Shown here one piece after another: positions 53,183 to 62,260 of a DNA stretch of 64,000 nucleotides (position 1 is its first letter; each line of letters opens with the position of its first letter). The position numbers and the translations under genes were made by a program. This stretch comes from Thiothrix winogradskyi (GTDB lineage Bacteria > Pseudomonadota > Gammaproteobacteria > Thiotrichales > Thiotrichaceae), in assembly GCF_021650935.1 (NCBI RefSeq), contig NZ_CP091244.1:2852001-2916000 (forward strand), written 5' to 3'. The notes under the pieces were generated by a model, which had not been told where the DNA came from, did no database searches, and was given only the letters and a program-made list of their open reading frames with translations.

Positions 53183-54486
53183 TCTTACCCGCCCGCCGCA
53201 GCTTTTATTTGGCTGGCGTGAATGCCGCCGTCGCTTTACTGGCCAGCCTGTTCCCGGAACTCATTGGCATGTGGTATGTCACGGTTGGGGTCAGCCTGTT
53301 GCTGGCGTTTACCGATTTACTGCTGGTGGTGACAGAACCTGCGCCGCGTGGTGAACGTTTCGTGCCACATTCGTTACCATTAGGGGTGAAGCGCACGGTG
53401 CGCCTGCGCTTGCATAACACGGGCAAACGTCCGCTCACGGTGGAGATTTTCGATCATTTTCCCTTGCAAGTGCAAACCACTGGCTTTCCGCTGCGCTTGG
53501 GGCTGGATGTTGGCAAATTCGCCGAACCGCTGTATGAAGTGACGGCGATTGAACGCGGCAAACTGCATTTTCCCTGTTTGCAGGTACGCATCCTGTCGCC
53601 GCTGCAATTATGGTGGCATGACCTGAAACTGCCAGTCGTATCCGAAACCAAGGTTTACCCCAATTTTGCTGCGGTCGCGCAATACGCGCTAATGGCGACC
53701 GATAACCACCTCAGCCACATGGGGATTATGAAAAAACGCCGTCGCGGCGACGGTCAGGATTTCCACCAATTACGCGAATACCGCGCCGGGGATAGCCTGC
53801 GCCAAATCGACTGGAAAGCCAGTTCGCGGATGCGCAAACCCATTTCCCGCGAATACCAGGATGAACGTGATCAGGAAATCATTTTCCTGCTGGATTGCGG
53901 GCATCGGATGCTGGCACAAGATGACGCGCTATCGCACTTTGATCACACCTTGAATGCTATTTTGCTGCTGACGTATGTAGCGCTGCGGCAGGGTGATTCG
54001 GTGGGTTTGGGCAGTTTTGCGGGGCAAAACCGCTGGTTGCCCGCACACAAGGGGCAACACCAAGTGCAACAGATGTTGAATGCCTTGTACGATTTACAAC
54101 CAACCACCCACGCACCGGATTATGCGCAAGCCGCCACCGAATTGCTGGTACGCCAGAAAAAACGGGCGCTGATTGTGTTGCTTACCAATCTGCGGGATGA
54201 GGATTTGGCTGACCTGTTGCCAGCGGTGCATATCCTGCGCAAACGCCACTTGGTATTGCTGGCCAGTATGCGGGAACAGGCAATTGATCAGGCATTAGAT
54301 GCGCCGGTGGATAATCTGGAAGATGCCCTGCATACGGCAGCCGTGCAACATTATCTGGCGACCCGCGAAGCAACCTTGGAACGGATACGGGCGGCTGGCA
54401 TCCGTTGCATGGATGTACCGCCCCCGGAATTATCCGTAAACCTGATCAATCATTATCTGGATATTAAACGCAGCGGCGTGTTGTAA
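53179..54486 (+). CDS. DUF58 domain protein
   Basis: A 435-residue protein with two adjacent N-terminal membrane helices (AAVALLASLFPELIG, VTVGVSLLLAFTDLLLVV), a beta-rich region and the DUF58 core: RRGDGQDFHQLREYRAGDSL, IDWKASSRMRKPISREY, followed by a VWA-like fold (IIFLLDCGHRM, DYAQAATELLVR). It partners with MoxR. It ends the cluster and stops 2 bp before the convergent lipoprotein gene end. Confidence 0.92.
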   Translation: MILPARRSFYLAGVNAAVALLASLFPELIGMWYVTVGVSLLLAFTDLLLVVTEPAPRGERFVPHSLPLGVKRTVRLRLHNTGKRPLTVEIFDHFPLQVQTTGFPLRLGLDVGKFAEPLYEVTAIERGKLHFPCLQVRILSPLQLWWHDLKLPVVSETKVYPNFAAVAQYALMATDNHLSHMGIMKKRRRGDGQDFHQLREYRAGDSLRQIDWKASSRMRKPISREYQDERDQEIIFLLDCGHRMLAQDDALSHFDHTLNAILLLTYVALRQGDSVGLGSFAGQNRWLPAHKGQHQVQQMLNALYDLQPTTHAPDYAQAATELLVRQKKRALIVLLTNLRDEDLADLLPAVHILRKRHLVLLASMREQAIDQALDAPVDNLEDALHTAAVQHYLATREATLERIRAAGIRCMDVPPPELSVNLINHYLDIKRSGVL

Positions 54487-54488
54487 AC

Positions 54489-55349
54489 TCAACGTTGATC
54501 ACTGACTAAACGGGTGTAACAAATCCAGTTAGTGTTAGGGACACTCTTGCCGTCCTGCACTTCCCCGGAATGTCTCAGTGCCACCATGCTGTCACCCCGT
54601 GGATTTTCCGCCCTGACCGTCACGCCGAAATCAACCCCTTGATAATTGCACTCAATACGCCCATCGGCATTGTAGTAAAAGGGCGTACCGGGTTCATAAC
54701 CGCAATCTGCCGGATTAGTAATCGTATTTTCAGTGCAATAAGGCCCTTTCACCGTATCAGCGAAATAAGTACGGTCAATATTGAATGGTTTTCCATCGTC
54801 ATGGTATTTAATCAAACCGAATAACTCACCCATTACCGGCAAACGCCAGTCGTTTCTGCCACAAAGACCAGAACCTTTTAAGGCATTGACGTAGCTATAA
54901 GCATCACAGGAAGCAGAACCCAAATTGGCGCACAAAGTCTTCCCGTTATAGTCAACTGAAGCGGCGTAACCCCCGTAATTATGCGCGTGACGGTAACGCC
55001 AATCTCGATCACGCAAACCACCGTCATCGGTTTTTGCCTCCCAAATCAAGCCGGTATCTTTATCTTTTACGCAACTCCAGTCGGTAGCATTAGCCGGTAA
55101 CTCATTGCCACCCGCATCCAGTTTCAAATAACGGGACGGTGGTGGCGGCGGCGGTGGCGGTGGCGGTGGCTCTACCACAACAGAAGCCGGAGCCGGAACA
55201 GCGGCTGGCACAACCGGTGCAGACACTACCGGTGTAACACCTGCTGTAGATGCCGGGTTGCTTGAACTGCCACCGCCACAAGCGCTTAGCGATGACAACA
55301 AGGTAAAGCCCGTTACAATTAGAAGCGGGTGATTGCGCGTTACACTCAT
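54489..55349 (-). CDS. DUF1566 (Lcl C-terminal-like) lipoprotein with polyproline linker
   Basis: A 286-residue protein. The signal peptide ends at the lipobox LSAC, then GGGSSS. A Pro/Ala/Val linker includes eleven consecutive prolines encoded by GGTGGC-type repeats on the plus strand (about 55138-55170). The rest is a DUF1566 domain: DKDTGLIWEAKTDDGGLRD, GRNDWRLPVMGELFGLI, FWYF-like strands and several cysteines. Exposed at the outer membrane by inference. ATG at 55349 (MSVTRNHP) gives a proper signal peptide. The repeat makes this gene prone to length variation. Confidence 0.85.
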   Translation of the reverse strand: MSVTRNHPLLIVTGFTLLSSLSACGGGSSSNPASTAGVTPVVSAPVVPAAVPAPASVVVEPPPPPPPPPPPSRYLKLDAGGNELPANATDWSCVKDKDTGLIWEAKTDDGGLRDRDWRYRHAHNYGGYAASVDYNGKTLCANLGSASCDAYSYVNALKGSGLCGRNDWRLPVMGELFGLIKYHDDGKPFNIDRTYFADTVKGPYCTENTITNPADCGYEPGTPFYYNADGRIECNYQGVDFGVTVRAENPRGDSMVALRHSGEVQDGKSVPNTNWICYTRLVSDQR

Positions 55350-55464
55350 AAAAAACCCTAATACATTGATTTGTTTAAAAAGATTAATTGGGCTAAGTAT
55401 AAAGAACATTGTAACGCTGTCACATATTTATTATATAAAGAGCAATATTTAGTCGATATTCGGT

Positions 55465-57606
55465 TTATTTGTGCCGAATCAACCAGCAACCATGAATTTT
55501 AGGGTCACGTTCAAAATCCAGTGGCAATGACTGTTTGCGGTAATCTTGTACGGCGTATTGGCTTTCGACTTCAGCATCCAACTTAAACTTACGGAAATTG
55601 TTGGAAAAAATCAGCGTACCATCCGGCGACAACACGCGCATGGCATCGTTAATCAGCGCGATATGATCACGTTGCACATCAAACGTATCCTGCATCCGCT
55701 TGGAATTGCTGAAAGTGGGCGGATCAAGAAAAATCAGGTCGTAATATTCATCACAGTCATACAACCAGTCCAGCACATTAGCCTGAATAAAGCGGTAACG
55801 GCGATACGGATCGTGCTGCAAACCGTTCAATTCAAAATTGTCTTTCGCCCATTCCAAGTAAGTCGCCGACATATCCACGCTGTCAACGCGATTTGCGCCA
55901 CCGATTGCCGCATGGACACTTGCCGTACCGGTATAACAAAACAGATTCAATACTTTCTTACCCTTGGAATGCTGCTGTAACCAATAGCGCATCGGGCGAT
56001 GATCAAGGAATAATCCCGTATCCAAATAATCACTCAGATTCACTTTAAAGCGTGCACCATGCTCAGTAACGATAAGGGACTGTTCCGCCCTGCCCTGTTT
56101 TTGGTATTGGCTTTTGCCCTTTTGCTGCCGCCGTTGTTTCAGGACAATCTTTTTCGGGTCAACCCCCAATGCCTCAGGCAAGGTTAGCAAGGCTTGCTGC
56201 AAACGTTGTTCCGCTGCTTTTTCATCAATGGTTTTCGGTGGCGCGTATTCCTGCACATGCAACCAGTCCGCGTAACGGTCGACGGCAATCGCGTATTCGG
56301 GAATATCCATATCATAGACACGGTAGGCGTCGGTATGCCCTTGTTTAATGAAACTTTTCAGTTTACGTAGATTTTTGTTCAGCCGATTAGCCAAATCATC
56401 GGCAATCCAAGCCGTTGGGCGTTCTTTTTGCACCAACTTATCAAAGGTATAGAGCTTGGACTCGGTTTCACTGTTCAGAAAACGGTATTCTTTGCTGTAA
56501 AACAGGTTGGTTAACGCAAGCGGCGCTTCGTTTTCAACGAACAATGCGCCCCGGTAAGTATCCGGCATACTCGCCATCCACTGCCCCAAGGCATCGTAAA
56601 CCGGGCGTAGCGCGACAACATTGGTGTCTTCAGAAAATGGCGGGCTACTGATCACCAAACCTGCCGCTGCCAATGTGGGTGCTGGCATCGCTTTCAAATC
56701 GCACTGTGTCCAACGCGCGGCGGGTAAGTCGATCGAACGCCAATCCGCGCGTGCCGCCATGACAGCAGCAGGATTACTGTCATTGCCCCAAAACTCAAAA
56801 CGCTCAGCATTCGCCAAACCAGCGTTACGGCGTTGCTCCGCTTCGGCATAGAGTTCACCCCACACGGTCGGCTCATGTCCCAACCAACGTTCCGCAACCG
56901 TGTGTTCACGCAATAAACCGGGAGCAATATCCAGCGCCATCAATGCGCCTTCGATCAGAAACGTGCCAGCACCACACAGCGGATCAAGCAATGCTACGGT
57001 TGCCGCATCGCTGACTAGCATGTCTAACCACCCTGCCCGTATCAATACCGCCGCCGCTAGGTTTTCACGCATCGGCGCATGGGTATCCACATCGCGGTAG
57101 CCGCGTTGGTGCAAACTGTGCAGATTGAGTTCAATACCAATACTGGCATTGCCTTTGTGCAAATTCACCACGACAACCAGATCGGGGGAATTACTGACGC
57201 TGGGGCGTATTCCGTGCTGACTGCGGAATTGATCACCAATTTGATCCTTAACCCATTGCGCCCCAAATTGGGTGTTGCGAATATCGTCATTCAGACCAAA
57301 GAAGCGTACTTTCAGCGTACCTTCCGGGCGCAGGTGTTGTTGCCAGTCAATGCTGTCAATCAGCGTTTGTAACTCGGCTTGATCCTTGCCGAAACCGTGC
57401 GCCAGTTGCAACGTTGCCCGCGAAGCCAGACGGCTCCACAACATTGCCCGGTAGCCGAACCGCAAATCCCCTGTGGCTTGCACACCGGCATGACCGATTT
57501 TGACCGATTCTGCCCCATAACGGGTGAGTTCATCTGCCAGCAATGGCTCGATAAATTGAGGACAGGCAAAAAACCATTGCAAAGGGGCTAAAGCGTCTGC
57601 TGGCAT
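55465..57606 (-). CDS. rlmKL: Fused 23S rRNA (guanine) methyltransferase RlmKL
   Basis: A 713-residue protein: an N-terminal THUMP plus RlmL-type methyltransferase (m2G2445) and a C-terminal RlmK-type one (m7G2069). RlmL part: DPLCGAGTFLIEGALMA, then VISSPPFSEDTN, where the usual NPPY is SPPF. RlmK part: VLNLFCYTGTASVHAA, NVLDWL, LIFLDPPTFSNSKRM. Architecture and length match gammaproteobacterial RlmKL. ATG at 57606 is preferred to 57630. Confidence 0.93.
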   Translation of the reverse strand: MPADALAPLQWFFACPQFIEPLLADELTRYGAESVKIGHAGVQATGDLRFGYRAMLWSRLASRATLQLAHGFGKDQAELQTLIDSIDWQQHLRPEGTLKVRFFGLNDDIRNTQFGAQWVKDQIGDQFRSQHGIRPSVSNSPDLVVVVNLHKGNASIGIELNLHSLHQRGYRDVDTHAPMRENLAAAVLIRAGWLDMLVSDAATVALLDPLCGAGTFLIEGALMALDIAPGLLREHTVAERWLGHEPTVWGELYAEAEQRRNAGLANAERFEFWGNDSNPAAVMAARADWRSIDLPAARWTQCDLKAMPAPTLAAAGLVISSPPFSEDTNVVALRPVYDALGQWMASMPDTYRGALFVENEAPLALTNLFYSKEYRFLNSETESKLYTFDKLVQKERPTAWIADDLANRLNKNLRKLKSFIKQGHTDAYRVYDMDIPEYAIAVDRYADWLHVQEYAPPKTIDEKAAEQRLQQALLTLPEALGVDPKKIVLKQRRQQKGKSQYQKQGRAEQSLIVTEHGARFKVNLSDYLDTGLFLDHRPMRYWLQQHSKGKKVLNLFCYTGTASVHAAIGGANRVDSVDMSATYLEWAKDNFELNGLQHDPYRRYRFIQANVLDWLYDCDEYYDLIFLDPPTFSNSKRMQDTFDVQRDHIALINDAMRVLSPDGTLIFSNNFRKFKLDAEVESQYAVQDYRKQSLPLDFERDPKIHGCWLIRHK

Positions 57607-57711
57607 CGTATTGACCGGGGTTAAAAGCAAAGCGGAATTCTACCATCAAAACCCGTTGGGTTTTGCAGTTGTGCTAACATCTGGTGAATTTTACCCGCTG
57701 AAGGAATCCTC

Positions 57712-58605
57712 ATGACTACGCTAACGCAACCTAAAATCGGCTGGATTGGCCCTGGTATTATGGGACTACCGATGTGTAGAAACCTGATGAAAGCCGGTTT
57801 CACCCTCGCTGTTTATGCGCGTCGCCCAGAATCCGCGCAAGAACTCGTCAACCAAGGCGCGGAATATTACCCGACCCCTGCTGCACTCGCTGCAAACGTC
57901 GACATGATAATTTCTATCGTATCCGACACACCCGATGTGGAAGCGGTATTATTAGGCGAAACCGGTGTCATTGCAGGAGGCAAACCGGGTTTGCTGGTGG
58001 TTGACATGAGCACCATTTCTCCGGTTGCCACCCGTGAAATCGCGGCAAAACTGGCAACAAAAGGTATCAGAATGCTCGATGCCCCCGTCTCTGGCGGCGA
58101 TGTTGGCGCAATCGCTGGCACATTAACCATTATGGTGGGCGGCAATGCTGACGATTTGGAGTATGCCCGCCCTGCGCTTGCCGCAATGAGCAAAACCATC
58201 ACGCATATCGGTGAGCATGGCGCGGGGCAATTAGCCAAAGCCTGTAATCAATTGATTGCAGCACAAAGCATTATTGCGGTTACTGAAGCGTTTGAAATGG
58301 CAAAAGCGGCTGGGGTTGATCCCGCCAAAGTACGTGCAGCCCTGCTCGGTGGTTTCGCTTATTCAAAGGTGTTGGAATTGCACGGACAACGCATCTTGGA
58401 TGAAAACTTCCAGCCCGGTTTCAAAGCGCACTTGCACAATAAAGACATGCATATTGTGACCGATACTGCCACCACGTTTGGCTTGAATTTACCGGGGACA
58501 CAACGCGCTGCGGATTATATGCAGGCGTTGGTGGATGCCGGTCTTGGGGAGCTGGATTCGTCGGCGTTGGCGAAAATTGTGCAGCAAAACGCGCTTATTG
58601 GATGA
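57712..58605 (+). CDS. garR: Beta-hydroxyacid dehydrogenase, probable 2-hydroxy-3-oxopropionate reductase
   Basis: A 297-residue protein. NAD-binding IGWIGPGIMGLPMCRNL, substrate loop DAPVSGGDVGAIAGTLTIMVGG, and GAGQLAKACNQLI with the catalytic Lys are all present. GarR/GlxR reduce tartronate semialdehyde to D-glycerate; 3-hydroxyisobutyrate dehydrogenase is the close alternative, so the exact substrate is inferred. AGGA precedes the ATG by 7 nt. Single gene, divergent from rlmKL. Confidence 0.85.
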   Translation: MTTLTQPKIGWIGPGIMGLPMCRNLMKAGFTLAVYARRPESAQELVNQGAEYYPTPAALAANVDMIISIVSDTPDVEAVLLGETGVIAGGKPGLLVVDMSTISPVATREIAAKLATKGIRMLDAPVSGGDVGAIAGTLTIMVGGNADDLEYARPALAAMSKTITHIGEHGAGQLAKACNQLIAAQSIIAVTEAFEMAKAAGVDPAKVRAALLGGFAYSKVLELHGQRILDENFQPGFKAHLHNKDMHIVTDTATTFGLNLPGTQRAADYMQALVDAGLGELDSSALAKIVQQNALIG

Positions 58606-58632
58606 TTACTATGCCGACTCACTGAATAACAC

Positions 58633-58977
58633 TCAAGCCGCAGCTTGTAGCATAAAATCAACGTGAATACCGTCATAAGGGAACGACACGCCATCACCTG
58701 ATTTTTTCAACAACCCTGAGTTAAGCAAAGCATGAACGTCGCCGTGTACGGCTTTCACATCACGGTTTACGCGCCGCGCTACTTCACGGATAGAGAGAAC
58801 GCCACAGCCCGTCATGGCTTTGAGGATTTCCCAACGCTTGATGGTCAGGGTTTGCCATAACAGTTCAGGGGTTTCAAAGCTGATGCGGGGCGTGGAGTTT
58901 TCCCCCGTTTTTAATGCGTTAGTGAAGTCTGCCAGTGAGTCTTGCAACGTGCGGACATCAAGTACGACTGTGTTCAT
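58633..58977 (-). CDS. tumA: TumA-like HTH antitoxin
   Basis: A 114-residue winged-HTH protein: LLWQTLTIKRWEILKAM, LSIREVARRVNRDVKAVHGDV and HALLNSGLLKKSGDGVSFPY. It is encoded immediately after the TumE-like toxin with a 20-bp overlap, the arrangement of TumE/TumA toxin-antitoxin systems. Confidence 0.78.
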   Translation of the reverse strand: MNTVVLDVRTLQDSLADFTNALKTGENSTPRISFETPELLWQTLTIKRWEILKAMTGCGVLSIREVARRVNRDVKAVHGDVHALLNSGLLKKSGDGVSFPYDGIHVDFMLQAAA

Positions 58978-59254
58978 CGCGCCACCTCATTACGTCTGTA
59001 TAAAAGTCCGATACCAGTTGATCAATGCTCGTAAAAGTACAGGCTATTTCTTGTATGCCAATATGCTTGTGGTCGCCTTTGCCTGCTTCATTGTCATAGC
59101 GCACCACACAAATACCATCGACTACGAATGCAAGGCGATATTTGTAGTGATGCAAACTGCCACGCACTGGTGAGGACAACTCCCACGCCACCAATTCTGC
59201 AAAACTATTGGCAGATAAAACAATGCGGCGTTGGAATATTTCAGTGGCACTCAT
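58958..59254 (-). CDS. tumE: TumE-family toxin (DUF6516)
   Basis: A 98-residue protein. VAWELSSPVRGSLHHYKYRL, VVRYDNEAGKGDHKHIG and YTF-like CTFTSIDQLVSDFYTDV follow the TumE family closely (HxYKYRL, YDNExGKGDHxH). ATG at 59254 (MSATEIF) is chosen; the frame is open to 59293. A ribonuclease-type toxin role is inferred from the family. Confidence 0.82.
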   Translation of the reverse strand: MSATEIFQRRIVLSANSFAELVAWELSSPVRGSLHHYKYRLAFVVDGICVVRYDNEAGKGDHKHIGIQEIACTFTSIDQLVSDFYTDVMRWRDEHSRT

Positions 59255-59452
59255 GTTGGAGAAGATAACAACACTGGCAATGGCAGTCAACAATATTGAT
59301 TAGGCGTGTTTTTGGAAGAATCGAACATCGTAACTGTAGCTTGGCAACTTACCCCCTCCCTCATTCTCTTCTCGTCAAGTGAAAAATACTTATGATCTTG
59401 TGCTGGTTATGTGGTTATAATTATGGTCTTATTTTTCAGCGTTCGTCAAAAA

Positions 59453-62260
59453 ATGCAGTCAACTAATTTCCAGCCCTTGAAATCTCGCTGGCCATATTTG
59501 TATGAATATGCCCGTTTTGCCGAAGAGTATGTTTACTCAGATCCTCATACAACTACAATCAAGCTGCGCTGCTTTGCAGAAAACTTAGTAGGCATTCTAT
59601 ACCGAGAACTAAATCTACCTTGTGAGTCTTCTGATGATTTTTTCGGGAAACTAAAGGCTACGGCTTTCCAAGAAATTGTTGATGAGGCTGTTCTCCACAA
59701 ACTCCATGCTATTCGTGTGCTGGGTAACAAAGCAGCTCATGGTCGCAGCATAGATAAAGATGATGCTCTTTCTCTGATCAAAGAAGCTTACTTGATCGGT
59801 CAATGGTTCTATAAAACCTACAGTGCCGACATTTACGATGAATACCCCGCGTATATTATTCCTGTTAAGCCTCCAGATCGTCTAAACGAACTCAATCAGG
59901 TAAAGGAGAATCTAGCTCGACAGTTGGTAGCTGCCAAAGACGAATTAGATAGACTGAAAAAGTCGGAGAAAGCTGCGCTGGCAGAAGTGGCGGTACTCAA
60001 CCAGTCACTGGATCAGGTCAAACTTCAAACTTTCAAGAACTCGGCTGCCCAAGCAGCCAGTACGATAGATTTTCAAGTCGAAACCACCCGCAAGCTGATC
60101 AATATGCATGATATTTTTGCAGAATATACCCTTAATGATGGGCAGACAGAGTTGATTAACCGACTCAATCAGTTTATTAATAGCAAAGAATATAATATTT
60201 TTCTACTCAAAGGTTACGCAGGTACAGGTAAAACCTTTATCACTAAGGGATTGACAGAATATTTTCGTGCTATTGGTCGTAACTATATATTAGCGGCTCC
60301 AACTGGTAAAGCTTCCAAAGTTATTGCCCTTAAAACGAATTCACCCGCTTATACGATTCATAAAACTATTTATTCATTTCATGATATTGTTGAGTATCGT
60401 GATGATGATATTGATGGTACAGAAACATTCAAATTCTATGCAAAAATAGCAGTAAATGAACACTCTGTTGACACGGTTTATATTGTGGACGAAGCATCTA
60501 TGATTTCTGATGTTTATCAGGAGGCAGAATTCTTTCGTTTTGGTACTGGCTATTTACTCTCTGATTTTCTCAAATTTGTTAATCTGGATCACAACGATCA
60601 TCGTAAGAAAGTAATTTTTATCGGTGACAATGCACAATTACCGCCTGTTGGAATGAATGCTTCACCGGCTCTGAATGCAGAATACCTACTTAATAAACAT
60701 CATGTGCATTCTACAGACTTCGAGTTGACGGAGGTAGTACGTCAGAAAGCTGAAAGCGGTGTCATTAAGAACTCAATACCGCTTCGCAAGGCATTACAGG
60801 AAAATGTGTTTAATCAGTTAGATATTGACTTCAAGTACTCTGACGTGAAACAGGTAGAATATCAGGACTTAATATCTCATTACCTAGAGTCTTGCGATAA
60901 TAAAATTAATGGGGAATCTATCATTATTGCACACTCTAATGCAGATGTTGCTGACTACAATCATATGATTCGAGAGCATTTCTTTCCAAATTGCCCAGAA
61001 ATAGCGCGTGGCGACAAGGTGATGGCACTGGCAAACAGTGACGCTCATGGCATTTTTATATCCAATGGCGATTTTGGCTTAATTAGCAAAGTACTGGGAA
61101 ATTCAGAAAAACGCAGAATTACACTCAAAAGAAAAAACCAAGATTCAAAGGAAATTGAAGAAACCCAGGTTGAATTGGTATTTAGAGAAGTGAAAATTGG
61201 TTTTAAAAATCTGGATGGCACTCCATGCTTTTTCCAAGCAAAAATTATTGAAAATTTACTTTATGATAAAGAGCCTGGGCTATCCTCTGATCAGAACAAG
61301 GCACTGTATCTCGACTTTTGCATACGTAACAAGAACATACCAAGGAAAAGCAAGGAGTTTAAGCAGTTGCTGAAAATTGATCCTTACTTCAATGCATTGC
61401 GTCTTAAATTTGGCTATGCTATTACTTGTCACAAAGCACAAGGCAGCGAATGGAATAATGTTTTTGTGAAATGTAAAAGCCATCAAAACCAACTGACATC
61501 TGATTACTTTCGTTGGCTCTATACAGCAATTACTCGAACGACGCAAAAATTGTATCTACTTGATCCACCTCATCTTAAACTGGGAGCAGGAATTAAGTCT
61601 GTTCCAAATATAGGTATTAATCTAGGGCAACAGCTCATAGACGAAGAAAGTAATTTGCAAAAAACCTCATCTATTGATGTGTCCGATGCTTTGGATACAT
61701 TTGGTATCCCACAAAATGCACCATTCCTATTAACCATTTTGAAAGAATTACGCAGATTGATCGATGGTAAAGGGATTGTAATTGATAGTATCACTCACCA
61801 CCAATACCAAGAGGCTTATCTTTTTAAGCGTGGTGACGAATTCTCCCATATTGATGTGCGCTACAACGGCAAAGGTAAAATCACTCGTATAACGACATCA
61901 CAATCAACGGAAATGAGTAATGAAATAGTCAATTTACTTTCACCACTTCAAGGATTGCCGATAGTTATAAGCACTATAAAATCGATTCATGATTTTAACT
62001 TTGAGAAGTCTTTTTTGAATGATTTTCACCAAAGAATTCTAGTTTTGACAACTGAAAACAGTATTACTGTTCAGGATGTAGTAGAACAACAATGGTCTCA
62101 GCGATACACTTTTATCAAAGATGAGGAACGTGCCGTATACGATATTTGGTATAACGGGAAAAGCCAATTTACCCGTTGTCAGGCAGTCATTACACAATGT
62201 TCGCGAGGAACGTTAGTCGGTAAGATTGAAGAGCTATTAACTAAGGGTATGAATTTATGA
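59453..62260 (+). CDS. Superfamily 1 helicase with DUF4145-like N-terminus
   Basis: A 935-residue protein. N-terminus: FAEEYVYSDPHTTTIKLRCF with AIRVLGNKAAHG, the DUF4145 pattern also found at the start of some HsdR proteins. A coiled coil (about 150-200) leads to a RecD/Pif1-like helicase: LLKGYAGTGKTFI (Walker A), VYIVDEASM (Walker B), VIFIGDNAQLPPVG (motif III) and TCHKAQGSEWNNVFV (motif V/VI, UvrD_C_2). After the helicase, two similar C-terminal units occur (YLFKRGDEFSHIDVRYNGKG; YTFIKDEERAVYDIWYNGKS). ATG at 59453 matches relatives; GTG 59411 and ATG 59423 are alternatives. AT-rich compared with the core genes. It overlaps the next gene by 4 bp. Confidence 0.85.
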   Translation: MQSTNFQPLKSRWPYLYEYARFAEEYVYSDPHTTTIKLRCFAENLVGILYRELNLPCESSDDFFGKLKATAFQEIVDEAVLHKLHAIRVLGNKAAHGRSIDKDDALSLIKEAYLIGQWFYKTYSADIYDEYPAYIIPVKPPDRLNELNQVKENLARQLVAAKDELDRLKKSEKAALAEVAVLNQSLDQVKLQTFKNSAAQAASTIDFQVETTRKLINMHDIFAEYTLNDGQTELINRLNQFINSKEYNIFLLKGYAGTGKTFITKGLTEYFRAIGRNYILAAPTGKASKVIALKTNSPAYTIHKTIYSFHDIVEYRDDDIDGTETFKFYAKIAVNEHSVDTVYIVDEASMISDVYQEAEFFRFGTGYLLSDFLKFVNLDHNDHRKKVIFIGDNAQLPPVGMNASPALNAEYLLNKHHVHSTDFELTEVVRQKAESGVIKNSIPLRKALQENVFNQLDIDFKYSDVKQVEYQDLISHYLESCDNKINGESIIIAHSNADVADYNHMIREHFFPNCPEIARGDKVMALANSDAHGIFISNGDFGLISKVLGNSEKRRITLKRKNQDSKEIEETQVELVFREVKIGFKNLDGTPCFFQAKIIENLLYDKEPGLSSDQNKALYLDFCIRNKNIPRKSKEFKQLLKIDPYFNALRLKFGYAITCHKAQGSEWNNVFVKCKSHQNQLTSDYFRWLYTAITRTTQKLYLLDPPHLKLGAGIKSVPNIGINLGQQLIDEESNLQKTSSIDVSDALDTFGIPQNAPFLLTILKELRRLIDGKGIVIDSITHHQYQEAYLFKRGDEFSHIDVRYNGKGKITRITTSQSTEMSNEIVNLLSPLQGLPIVISTIKSIHDFNFEKSFLNDFHQRILVLTTENSITVQDVVEQQWSQRYTFIKDEERAVYDIWYNGKSQFTRCQAVITQCSRGTLVGKIEELLTKGMNL

